Assembly (NCBI RefSeq): GCF_008931805.1
Contig: NZ_CP044399.1
Coordinates: 2,232,001 to 2,296,000 of the forward strand
Direction of reading: 5' to 3'
DNA: 64,000 nucleotides
Source: Moritella marina ATCC 15381
GTDB lineage: Bacteria > Pseudomonadota > Gammaproteobacteria > Enterobacterales > Moritellaceae
Part shown: positions 26,576 to 35,002 of the stretch, one piece after another
Position numbering within the stretch: the stretch's first letter is position 1
How the letters are laid out: every line of letters starts with the position of its first letter
Made by a program: the position numbers and the translations under genes
Notes under the pieces: generated by a model
The model's input: the letters and a program-made list of their open reading frames with translations, nothing else
Told to the model about the DNA's origin: nothing
Database searches by the model: none

Positions 26576-28141
26576 CTATAAACCTTGATCTTTCGCCATC
26601 TGAATCGCGATTTGTGGTGCATTCCAGAGCGAAGGTAATAAGATTAAAGAAACCGGTACTGCAGTGATAACAATGAACGATTGCAGTGCGGATATCCCTC
26701 CCGATCCCAGTGAAATAAGCACCAACGCAGTGATCCCCATCACCACACCCCAGAATGTACGAATAAAGGCATTTGGTTCTTCTTCACCACTGATCACCAC
26801 ACTAATGGTGTAAGTCATCGAGTCACCCGTCGTCACGATAAAGATCGTCGTTAGGATAAGAAACAGTACAGACGTAATCATCGGAAATGGTAACTGCGAC
26901 GTTACAGCCAACAGTGCACCAGGTAAGTTAAAGCCCTCAAATGCAGAACTCACAGACCCCGGATTGGCGATTTCAAATGCTAAACCTGAACCACCGACAA
27001 TCGTGAACCAGAAACAGGTAGTCAGTGGTGCAATAATACTGATCGTAGAAACCAATTGACGAATCGTTCGACCACGTGAGATACGTGCAATAAAGATTGC
27101 CATCATCGGGCCATAACCCAAGAACCACCCCCAGAAGAATACGGTCCACCAGCTCAACCAACCTTCATCGCCACGGTATGTTGCCATCGGGATGAAGTTA
27201 TCAACCATGCTACCCACACCTTGGATATAGCCATTAAATATAAAGTTAGTTGGACCAAAAATAAGAATGTAAGCCATCAATAAACACGCTAAAACAACGT
27301 TGTAACGGCTCAGCATTTGCATGCCTCGATTCAAGCCACTCAATGCCGAAATGGTATATAAAGCAATGGCAAATAAAACGATGATAAGCTGCGTAGTAAA
27401 TCCGTCTGGGATCTCAAACAAAACGTTTAATGCGTAGCTCACCTGTAGACCAAGGAAACCAATCGGACCGATAGTCCCAGCCGCAACAGCAACAATACAA
27501 CAAGCATCAATCAACGCGCCAGTGTGCCCGGTTAATACGCGTTTACCAAACACAGGATAAAGTAGGATACGCGGTTTTAGCGGTAAGCCTTTATCATAAT
27601 GCAGGTGCATTACTACGATAGAAGTAAGGCTACCGACAATAGCCCAAGCCAGAAAACCCCAATGCATGAACGATTGTGATAAAGCATTAACCGCCGTTTG
27701 TTGAATGTTTTCTTGAGCACCATACAGAGGTGGCGGGTTAACAAAATGTGCTATCGGCTCAGCTGCAGCCCAGAACACACCACCACCAGCAAGTAATGTA
27801 CAAAAGATAATAGCCATCCAACGAAAGCCATCCATTTCAGGTTTAGGTAATGCACCTAAAACAACTTTACCTGTACGACCAGCGGCTAACGCGATACCAA
27901 TCAAAAAAGTTAATAGCAACAATACCTGCCAATAAGGACCGAAGACTGTAACAGCCCATGAGAATCCCGTATTAACAAGACTTGATAACAATACTTCATC
28001 GTATAACGCTAATAGTACAAACAAGGCAAGAAAACTGCCGCTATACCAAAAAGCGGGATTACTAAAACCCAATTTATCCGCTGTAGAATTATTATCATTA
28101 TCTAAGCTCGCCGCTTTCGCGCTTTTAGTTAAATCTGACAT
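26576..28141 (-). CDS. divergent BCCT-family transporter
   Basis: A 521-residue, 12-helix symporter of the betaine/carnitine/choline family. The signature FIARISRGRTIRQL near residue 350 and the AEPIAHF segment near residue 127 assign it firmly. The glycine stretch before AEP reads AGGGVFWAA instead of the usual GMGIGLxF. The helix-8 aromatic box reads FFWGWFLGYGPMM instead of the FYWAWWISWSPF form. Substrate and coupling ion may therefore differ from classical glycine betaine carriers. It lies between the dipeptidase-like gene and the 576-residue protein gene. GGAG precedes the ATG by seven bases. Confidence 0.88.
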   Translation of the reverse strand: MSDLTKSAKAASLDNDNNSTADKLGFSNPAFWYSGSFLALFVLLALYDEVLLSSLVNTGFSWAVTVFGPYWQVLLLLTFLIGIALAAGRTGKVVLGALPKPEMDGFRWMAIIFCTLLAGGGVFWAAAEPIAHFVNPPPLYGAQENIQQTAVNALSQSFMHWGFLAWAIVGSLTSIVVMHLHYDKGLPLKPRILLYPVFGKRVLTGHTGALIDACCIVAVAAGTIGPIGFLGLQVSYALNVLFEIPDGFTTQLIIVLFAIALYTISALSGLNRGMQMLSRYNVVLACLLMAYILIFGPTNFIFNGYIQGVGSMVDNFIPMATYRGDEGWLSWWTVFFWGWFLGYGPMMAIFIARISRGRTIRQLVSTISIIAPLTTCFWFTIVGGSGLAFEIANPGSVSSAFEGFNLPGALLAVTSQLPFPMITSVLFLILTTIFIVTTGDSMTYTISVVISGEEEPNAFIRTFWGVVMGITALVLISLGSGGISALQSFIVITAVPVSLILLPSLWNAPQIAIQMAKDQGL

Positions 28142-28240
28142 GCTCTGACTCCAGAGGTATGCTTTGCAACTGCAAAGGTGTGTTTACGCCAGTCCTCTCG
28201 ATTTATAATAATGGACTGACGTTCTATGTGTCGTAACGAC

Positions 28241-29230
28241 TTACGAAATAGGCTCTAATCCTTGCTTTAAAAAGTTAAACCAATTTTCGCCTAATACTTG
28301 CCCCGCTTCAGATTCTGAAAATCCGTAGCGTATTAATCCGTTATAAATATTCTCCATACCTGCGCTACCGCAGAACCAAGGCAATGAATCAGGCCACCCT
28401 GAATTGTTTGCCGAACCTTCACCGTAATCCATCGCTTTAGACCAGCGACCATTACGCATCCATTCCAATACTGCTTGTGGTTGGTTTAGACATAAGTCAC
28501 TACCAATCCCTAAGTGTTCAACCCCCACCATATCAGCCGTTTTAGCCACCATCTGACAAAAGTCATCTAAGCTGCATTGGCTGCCATTTGGTAAATGAAA
28601 TGGATATAAGCTGAACCCTAACAATCCACCACGTGCCGCTAATGACTTAATCACCGTATCCGATTTGTTACGCAGTGCCTCAAACGCAAACGTCGGGTTA
28701 GCATGACTAATACAAATAGGTCGTGACGATAAATCAATCGCTTCAAGTGTAGATCGCTCTGCGCTATGTGACATATCGATGATCATGCCAACACGATTCA
28801 TCTCTGCAATTGCTTGCTTACCAAAACGGGTAATCCCATTATCATTTTTCTCATAACACCCAGTTGCCAGTAGGCTTTGATTGTTATAAGTCAGCTGCAT
28901 AATAAGCAAACCTTGTTGACGCATTACTTCAATTAAACCGATTTCATCATCAATTGATGAGCAGTTTTGTGCGCCAAAGAAAATACCCACTTTACCGAGC
29001 GCTTTGGCCTTTTCTATATCAGCAACAGAATGAATAGGCATGATCAAGTCCGCATTTTGTTCAAACCTTAAATTCCACTCCGCAAAACGGCTTAACGTTT
29101 CACGCGCTGTTTCGTGATAAACAATCGTTGCGTGAACAGCGGTAATACCACTGTTTTTCAATGTCTGGAAGTACTCTCGATCCCAATTGCAATACTGCAA
29201 CCCATCAATCACAATCCTTTGGCTATACAT
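28241..29230 (-). CDS. M19 dipeptidase-like protein lacking metal ligands
   Basis: A 329-residue TIM-barrel protein of the renal dipeptidase (M19) fold. It shows MSHSAERS with His155, ISHANP with His176, and GIGSDLC with Asp245. The N-terminal DGHxD zinc motif is instead DGLQY (Leu11, Tyr13), and the bridging Glu is Gln88 in GAQN. It is therefore unlikely to be a normal dizinc dipeptidase. I recall a similar protein with DGLQY beside the glycine betaine/dimethylglycine genes of Pseudomonas (PA5396), which supports a role in amine catabolism. AGGAG lies five bases before the ATG. Confidence 0.8.
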   Translation of the reverse strand: MYSQRIVIDGLQYCNWDREYFQTLKNSGITAVHATIVYHETARETLSRFAEWNLRFEQNADLIMPIHSVADIEKAKALGKVGIFFGAQNCSSIDDEIGLIEVMRQQGLLIMQLTYNNQSLLATGCYEKNDNGITRFGKQAIAEMNRVGMIIDMSHSAERSTLEAIDLSSRPICISHANPTFAFEALRNKSDTVIKSLAARGGLLGFSLYPFHLPNGSQCSLDDFCQMVAKTADMVGVEHLGIGSDLCLNQPQAVLEWMRNGRWSKAMDYGEGSANNSGWPDSLPWFCGSAGMENIYNGLIRYGFSESEAGQVLGENWFNFLKQGLEPIS

Positions 29231-29321
29231 ACCGACTCCTAATTACTCATCTGACGTTCATTCACTTCACTGTGCTGTACAACGGTTTCATAACCGCTTT
29301 CAGCACAGTTTTAAAAACCGC

Positions 29322-30785
29322 TTAATAAGCGCGTTGATAAGCCGTTTTCACCACAGTGTAGAATTCTTTTGCATACTGGCCTTGTTCACGAGGACCAAAG
29401 CTTGATTCTTTACGGCCACCAAACGGGACATGGTAATCAGTACCAGCGGTTGGCAAGTTAACCATCACACAACCTGTTTGCGCTTGTTGTTTAAACAGTG
29501 TGCTTGTACGTAGGCTCTGAGTGATAATACCGCTGGTTAAGCCAAAGCGGGTATCGTTTGTTGTTGCAATCGCCTCTTCTAAATCAGCAACACGAATAAC
29601 ACTCGCCATCGGCGCAAATACTTCTTCCTGATTCACCGACCAATCATTTTTGGTATTAATAAACAGCGTAGGCGACATATAGAAACCTTCATGTTCTAGG
29701 TTCAAACGTTCACCACCAAATGCCAGTTCACCACCACTTTGGCGTGCCGTATCGATCCAATCAAAGTTCGCATCTAGCTGCTTACCATCAACAACAGGTC
29801 CCATAAATACACCGTCTTTAAGGGCATGACCCACTTTCAGTTCGCTCATGCGTTTAATCAGCGCTTCAACGTACGCATCATGAATACCATCCATGACTAC
29901 TAGGCGAGAAGATGCGGTACATTTCTGTCCTGCACCAGAGAATGAGCCCGCAATCGTCGCTTCAACGGCGATATTAATATCGGCATCATCCGCCACGATC
30001 AAGGCATTTTTACTGCCCATTTCTAACTGGCAACGCACAAAATTAGGCGCTGTAGCAGCTGCAATCTTTCGACCGGTATCAACAGAACCGGTAAAACTAA
30101 CGCCATTCACTTCGGTTGAATTAATTAATACATTACCCACTTCCGAACCACTACCAAGCACTAGGTTAAACGTACCTGCTGGTAGGCCTTGACGGTGAAT
30201 AATCTCTGTTAATGCCACAGCACTTGCTGGTGTTAGATTTGCTGGTTTCCATATAACACTATTACCAAACGCTAAAGCAGGAGCAATTTTCCATGCTGCA
30301 GTCGCCGTAGGGAAATTCCACGGCGAAATAATAGCGACAACACCCACAGCTTCACGTGTTACTTCAACTGACACACCAGGTCTAACAGAGGCTGCGCTAT
30401 CGCCAATTTGACGTAGCACCTCGGCAGCAAAATACTGAAAGAATTGACCCGCACGATAAATCTCACCACGACCTTCTAAAAAGGGCTTCCCCTCTTCACT
30501 TGATAGTAAGCGACCCAGTTCATCACAACGTGCGATCAACTCATCACCAATGCCTTGTAGCACAGCTTGCTTTTGTTCTAGTGGCGTTTTTTCCCATGTT
30601 GGCTGGGCATGTTTTGCCGCTGAGATAGCTTGGTGCACTTGCGCCGTATCCGCTTGGGCGAAGTTACCTAAATTTTGACTAATATCAGACGGATTAATAT
30701 TGGCAACAGTACTTACACCTGTTTGCCATTCGCCGCCAATATAAAGTGAGTTTTCTGCTTGAATACGCTGTGTTTGAGTTGTCAT
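29322..30785 (-). CDS. aldehyde dehydrogenase, ketoglutarate-semialdehyde type
   Basis: A 487-residue NAD(P)+-dependent aldehyde dehydrogenase. SPWNFPTATAAWKIAPALA and FTGSVDTGRKIA form the cofactor site. The catalytic Cys lies in GAGQKCTASSR and the general-base Glu in LEMGSKN. The C-terminal block NLPTAGTDYHVPFGGRK...PREQG is characteristic of 2-ketoglutarate-semialdehyde dehydrogenases, which feed 2-ketoglutarate to the TCA cycle. The substrate is inferred from family resemblance only. AAGGA lies seven bases before the ATG. It sits between the RidA and dipeptidase-like genes. Confidence 0.88.
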   Translation of the reverse strand: MTTQTQRIQAENSLYIGGEWQTGVSTVANINPSDISQNLGNFAQADTAQVHQAISAAKHAQPTWEKTPLEQKQAVLQGIGDELIARCDELGRLLSSEEGKPFLEGRGEIYRAGQFFQYFAAEVLRQIGDSAASVRPGVSVEVTREAVGVVAIISPWNFPTATAAWKIAPALAFGNSVIWKPANLTPASAVALTEIIHRQGLPAGTFNLVLGSGSEVGNVLINSTEVNGVSFTGSVDTGRKIAAATAPNFVRCQLEMGSKNALIVADDADINIAVEATIAGSFSGAGQKCTASSRLVVMDGIHDAYVEALIKRMSELKVGHALKDGVFMGPVVDGKQLDANFDWIDTARQSGGELAFGGERLNLEHEGFYMSPTLFINTKNDWSVNQEEVFAPMASVIRVADLEEAIATTNDTRFGLTSGIITQSLRTSTLFKQQAQTGCVMVNLPTAGTDYHVPFGGRKESSFGPREQGQYAKEFYTVVKTAYQRAY

Positions 30786-30921
30786 ACGACTTTCCTTGTT
30801 TCGGCGATACGTTAAGTAAGATTGAATTAGTTATAAATAGATCATATTCGTTAGTATAGTTCGGGTTTATACCGTTATAAATATTGACTTATTTTGCTTT
30901 ATTTAAATTAAAGAACGTTAA

Positions 30922-31308
30922 TTATTCACTGACAGCAGCGTAGACAACGAACTCAACTAGCATTTCTTCACGTGCAAGACCAGCAACGATCATTGCTGCG
31001 CGATTTGGATAAGGCGCATCAAAGTATTCTGCATATACCTTATTAACAGTGGCGAGATACTCGCGGTCAGTGACATAGATTAAGACTTGCAGTACTGAAT
31101 TAAGAGATTCACCAGCACATTCTAATGTGTGAACTAGATTATCAAAGGTTTGGCGAGTTTGCGCTTCAATGCCACCCGCAACAACAGCGCCTGTTTGATC
31201 AATCGGGATCTGCGCTGTATATAAAGTGCCATTATTTACAATCGCCCATTCAAGTGGCGCTTTAGACGCAAATAATTCGGTTTTTACAGGGTAGCTTTGA
31301 GTTGTCAT
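30922..31308 (-). CDS. RidA/YjgF family protein
   Basis: A 128-residue member of the Rid family. RidA enzymes hydrolyse reactive enamines/imines made by PLP enzymes or amine oxidases. The protein has ARG-containing NRAAMIVAGL near residue 106, where the catalytic Arg of RidA lies, and the trimer-interface VLIYVTDREY. As first gene of the minus-strand cluster it suggests that an imine intermediate occurs in the pathway. I use the ATG at 31308; another in-frame ATG lies 12 bases upstream at 31320. Confidence 0.88.
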   Translation of the reverse strand: MTTQSYPVKTELFASKAPLEWAIVNNGTLYTAQIPIDQTGAVVAGGIEAQTRQTFDNLVHTLECAGESLNSVLQVLIYVTDREYLATVNKVYAEYFDAPYPNRAAMIVAGLAREEMLVEFVVYAAVSE

Positions 31309-31511
31309 GTTCACATCCATTTTGTAACAGCTTTGTTTCGATGTTGTGAATATTGCCAGTTGACTCCTGATAAATCTAACGGTAAATTCTGTTCAATTGA
31401 TAAGTAAAATTTATCACCCCGTAAAAGCGTGATCACTACATACTTTTTACAACGATATGTTTATTTATGAACAAACATTTTTACCACTATATGTTGCATG
31501 GATGATTAAAT

Positions 31512-32405
31512 ATGGATATTAAAATACAACAACTACGACATTTTGTTTTAGTCGTCGAAGATGGCGGGTTTCGCGCTGCAGCAAGCAGAGCAAATCGCTC
31601 TCAGGCTGCACTATCAACCTCTATCAAAGAACTTGAACGTACATTAGAGCAGCCGCTATTTGAACCTGGAAATAAATCAACGCTCACCCCTTTTGGGCAA
31701 ATATGTTTACCCAAGATCACCCAGTTTCTACAAATTTACAAAACCTTAGACAACGACCTACGTGCCGCAGCAGCAGGTCAACAAGGGCGCGTACGCATCG
31801 CAAGTGTGCCCTCTGTCGCAGCAAAATTGATCCCTAATGTACTCGGGCGATTTTGTAAGGAGTACCCCAACGTTGAAGTCAGCTTAATTGATGACAATGC
31901 CGCCGGTGTTGAAGCAAGATTAGTGTCAGGCGAAGTCGATTTAGCACTCGGGAATTGTGCTAATTTAGATGCTGATACAGTGGATTTTACACCGCTGATT
32001 TCAGATCCTATCGGTGTGGTATGTTTAAAGGATAATCCAATCGCGAATAATATGAATGGTATTGAATGGCAGGCGTTATTAGATCAACCCTTTATTCATA
32101 ATGGTACTTGTACCCTACTTGAACCTACGCCAGCAAGGGTTCTTATTGATAAGGCACTCTACTCCGTTGAGAATATCACGTCATTATTTTCAGTATTAAA
32201 ACTGGGTATTGGTATAACCACACTACCAAAATTGGCTTTTCCCAGTAATGAAACTGATCTCGTGTGGTTACCTTTGCTTGACCCGCCGTTAGAACGCAAG
32301 ATGGGTATTTTTCGTTTGGCTGAGCATACTATCTCACCGCAAGCCCAAGCATTTTATGAACTGTGTGTTGAGCACCTGATCTGCTCCGATGAGTTAGGCA
32401 GCTGA
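31512..32405 (+). CDS. LysR-family regulator of the BCCT/aldehyde dehydrogenase cluster
   Basis: A 297-residue LysR-type transcription factor. The winged helix-turn-helix is at residues 1-62 (QLRHFVLVVEDGGFRAAASRANRSQAALSTSIKELE) and the periplasmic-binding-like effector domain at about 90-295. It is divergent from the RidA gene with a 203-base gap that should hold both promoters and its binding sites. The probable role is control of the minus-strand cluster in response to its substrate (inference from position). Confidence 0.88.
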   Translation: MDIKIQQLRHFVLVVEDGGFRAAASRANRSQAALSTSIKELERTLEQPLFEPGNKSTLTPFGQICLPKITQFLQIYKTLDNDLRAAAAGQQGRVRIASVPSVAAKLIPNVLGRFCKEYPNVEVSLIDDNAAGVEARLVSGEVDLALGNCANLDADTVDFTPLISDPIGVVCLKDNPIANNMNGIEWQALLDQPFIHNGTCTLLEPTPARVLIDKALYSVENITSLFSVLKLGIGITTLPKLAFPSNETDLVWLPLLDPPLERKMGIFRLAEHTISPQAQAFYELCVEHLICSDELGS

Positions 32406-32504
32406 TAAATTAGTCAAGTATTTACTCAGCCACCTATTTTCTATGCAGACAATACCATTTGTTATATCGACAGTACTATTTGCTCAGCGCTATTTATTCA
32501 TTGG

Positions 32505-32969
32505 TTATTCGACAATTAAAACATTGCCATCCACCGCGACAATTTTTACTCGTAAATCAACAGCGATAGAACTAACCGTCGCTGATTCACTTAAACGGGC
32601 ATTCCAATTAATACCAGAATGGCGAACCTTACCACCGTTAATAGTGATCACTTCACTCACCGGTACGGTTTGGCCAATCATATCGCTGCTAGTATCTTGC
32701 ACGACACGATTGCCCTGAAATTGTTTAAGTGGCTTCCATAATAATAGCGCCACCACAGCAGACAATAAGCCAACCGATAATATTTCAAACTCCCAGCCTT
32801 GGATAACGCCAATACTCACCAATAACCCAGTGAGCAGGCAACTAAGACCAAAAAACAATAATGGCCCGCTTAACCCAGTCACACTCAACTCAATAATCAA
32901 GGCAAGCGCGCCAATCACATAAAGCAATTGGTCATGATTGTTCTGTAAGTAATCCATTAATGTATCCAT
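32505..32969 (-). CDS. NfeD-like membrane protein
   Basis: A 154-residue protein with two or three membrane helices (about 15-85) and a C-terminal OB-fold domain (MIGQTVPVSEVITINGGKVRHSG...VKIVAVDGNVLIVE) typical of the short NfeD form. NfeD proteins pair with stomatin/SPFH proteins and are thought to help membrane quality control. It starts 31 bases after the SPFH gene with GGAG eight bases upstream, so the two form an operon like qmcA-ybbJ of E. coli. Confidence 0.88.
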   Translation of the reverse strand: MDTLMDYLQNNHDQLLYVIGALALIIELSVTGLSGPLLFFGLSCLLTGLLVSIGVIQGWEFEILSVGLLSAVVALLLWKPLKQFQGNRVVQDTSSDMIGQTVPVSEVITINGGKVRHSGINWNARLSESATVSSIAVDLRVKIVAVDGNVLIVE

Positions 32970-33000
32970 TTAGTAAACTCCATGATGGAAAATAGCCTCA

Positions 33001-33975
33001 CTATTCAGATAACTTTAGTGCACTTGAAACAGCAATAGCTTGAGCAACCGTATTACCGATATTCTCACTGGTTTTACCGTCCGTTAAAATGACCGAACCT
33101 TCAGCTGCGATCGCTTTGTGTGCTGCAATAGCATCTTGTGCGAGTTTTAAGCGTACCGCTTGCTGACCCTCTCCCGTAATAGCAACCGCACCAACAACAT
33201 GTAATGCTGAAGAATCTGCATCTGCCACTAATCTAATCGCCTCAGCTTTACCCGTGGCTTCTAATATTTGTGACTCTTTACTTGCTTCAGCCGCGAGTAC
33301 TTGCTCCGCTTTAGCGGCTTCAGCATCTAAAACACGCGCTTGTTTCAAACCTTCTGCTTGCGTGATAGCTGCCGTCTTAACACCTTCAGCGGTAAGGATA
33401 ACAGAACGTTTTTCACGTTCTGCGGCCATTTGTTTTTCCATGTCTTCTTTAATTGAAATCGGTGGGGTAATATCTTTGATCTCATAACGAGTCACCTGCA
33501 CACCCCAAGGTTGAGTCGCTTCAGTCATTGACGCTAAGATAGAGGCGTTAATGTTATCTCGATTCTGAAAACACTGATCGAGTTCCATTGAACCAATGGC
33601 ATTACGCATTGTTGTCGTCGCTAGCTGTACTACCGCTAATTTATAATCAGTGATGTTATTCGTCGCCGCTGCCGCATCAACCACTTTCATGAATAAAATA
33701 CCATCAAGTTCCAAGGTTATGTTGTCTTTAGTAATCGCCAGCTGTGAAGAGATATCTAATGACTGTTCTTTTAAGTTACGATCTGCAGCGACTCGTTGAA
33801 TAAAAGGAACGATAAAATTAAGACCAGCTTGTAATGTACCGCTATAGCGTCCAAAGGTATAAATCACGTAACCTCTATTTTGCGGAATAAATAATACGCT
33901 TCTTTGGATGGTGAAAATGACCACAATCGTTATCCAAAGCCACGGGGTTAGTAGTATATCAATAGCATTATTCAT
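33001..33975 (-). CDS. qmcA: SPFH/band 7 membrane protein (QmcA-like)
   Basis: A 324-residue prohibitin/stomatin-family protein. It has one N-terminal membrane helix (about 12-28), then the band 7 domain (QNRGYVIYTFGRYSGTLQAG...TRYEIKDITPP). An Ala/Glu-rich coiled coil follows (about 185-260, with repeated QAEGLKQARVLDAEA-type heptads). These proteins form membrane microdomain scaffolds and associate with FtsH proteases. It is the first gene of a two-gene operon with the NfeD-like partner. Confidence 0.9.
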   Translation of the reverse strand: MNNAIDILLTPWLWITIVVIFTIQRSVLFIPQNRGYVIYTFGRYSGTLQAGLNFIVPFIQRVAADRNLKEQSLDISSQLAITKDNITLELDGILFMKVVDAAAATNNITDYKLAVVQLATTTMRNAIGSMELDQCFQNRDNINASILASMTEATQPWGVQVTRYEIKDITPPISIKEDMEKQMAAEREKRSVILTAEGVKTAAITQAEGLKQARVLDAEAAKAEQVLAAEASKESQILEATGKAEAIRLVADADSSALHVVGAVAITGEGQQAVRLKLAQDAIAAHKAIAAEGSVILTDGKTSENIGNTVAQAIAVSSALKLSE

Positions 33976-34429
33976 AAGTGTATTTCCTTAATGATTAGAA
34001 CAAACAAGATATGATTAATCATAGAGTAAATGATTATCGACGGCGGCACAGTCGTTTGTATAGAATTCCCCTTAAGGTTTTCATTTTTACCTCTAAAGCG
34101 TGATCTTAAACGATTAAACGACTTATCCTCCCATCGTAACGTCGCCGATATTAAGCAATATAGACTGCAGTTGCCTTTTTATTATAGAAACAAAGACATA
34201 TATCCCAGCATCGATTCAATCCCAGCCAAAAAATAAACTTTAGCATTAGCTTTTTAACTGTTTCTAATCCAAATAGATGGCCAATAATAAGCCGAATTAA
34301 CCCTTTAAAATTAACATAAACATTAATAATCTCATCGTAAAGTTGATGGTTGAACCCCCTAACAATCCAATACTTAATCCAAGTAACAACATGTTGCTTT
34401 AACAAAAACAAGGTCATAAGGGTACTGAT
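33976..34429. other. intergenic region between the SPFH operon and csgB
   Basis: A 454-base AT-rich region upstream of both divergent units. Two overlapping short ORFs (around 34030-34236 plus and 34151-34417 minus) have no ribosome-binding site or recognisable product, so I do not call them. The csgBA promoter must be here; I could not fix a convincing CsgD site by eye. Confidence 0.5.
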
Positions 34430-34972
34430 ATGGCAAGGCTATTAAAGGTAAAGAATATAAGCATTTGTTGCTTATTAACACTTTCTAGTTATGTATTTGC
34501 GGGGGGGAGTCCCTACGAACCGCCGCCAGAGTTAGCCGCTTTATCAGAGTTAGCGCCAAGTGGTAACTATTCAAATATTGAATTTGATGGTGCTTATCTC
34601 TCTAAAGTAAAAGTTTTACAAAGTCGCGATGGTGGATTAGGTAATAAAGCACATATCCAACTGAGCGGTATAAAAAATAAAGCAAAAATAGTACAAGACG
34701 GTAGTAATAACAGCGCTTATATCGATCAAAGTGGTCGCTTCAACATTGCTAAAACGGTTCAACGAGGTCAAGGGCATGAAAGTGCCATTATCCAACACGG
34801 TCATCGTAATGTTGCAGTACATATTCAAGGTGGTAATGCGCAACATAAAGGTACGATAAATCAGTCTGGTAATAACAACCTGGCTTTTATTAAAGATACA
34901 ACGAATAACTCGCGTGATTTTTCGGTAAACCAAACCGGGCGTGGGCGTATTATTATCAACAATACTTTTTAA
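34430..34972 (+). CDS. csgB: curli nucleator CsgB
   Basis: A 180-residue secreted curlin subunit. A signal peptide (MARLLKVKNISICCLLTLSSYVFA) and a 40-residue N-terminal segment precede curlin repeats of the QxGxxNxA kind: NKAKIVQDGSNNSAYIDQSG, then QRGQGHESAIIQHGHRNVA and NQSGNNNLAF. CsgB anchors the fibre to the cell surface and seeds CsgA polymerisation. AAGGG lies seven bases before the ATG. It is followed 30 bases later by csgA, as in the csgBA operon of E. coli. Confidence 0.9.
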   Translation: MARLLKVKNISICCLLTLSSYVFAGGSPYEPPPELAALSELAPSGNYSNIEFDGAYLSKVKVLQSRDGGLGNKAHIQLSGIKNKAKIVQDGSNNSAYIDQSGRFNIAKTVQRGQGHESAIIQHGHRNVAVHIQGGNAQHKGTINQSGNNNLAFIKDTTNNSRDFSVNQTGRGRIIINNTF

Positions 34973-35002
34973 TCAACATATAAGATCATTAAGGGAATTA
35001 CC

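Noticed and set aside
34030-34417. Two short overlapping ORFs upstream of csgB (68 and 88 codons)
   Set aside because: Neither has a usable ribosome-binding site or a known domain, they overlap antisense, and the composition is typical of AT-rich promoter DNA.
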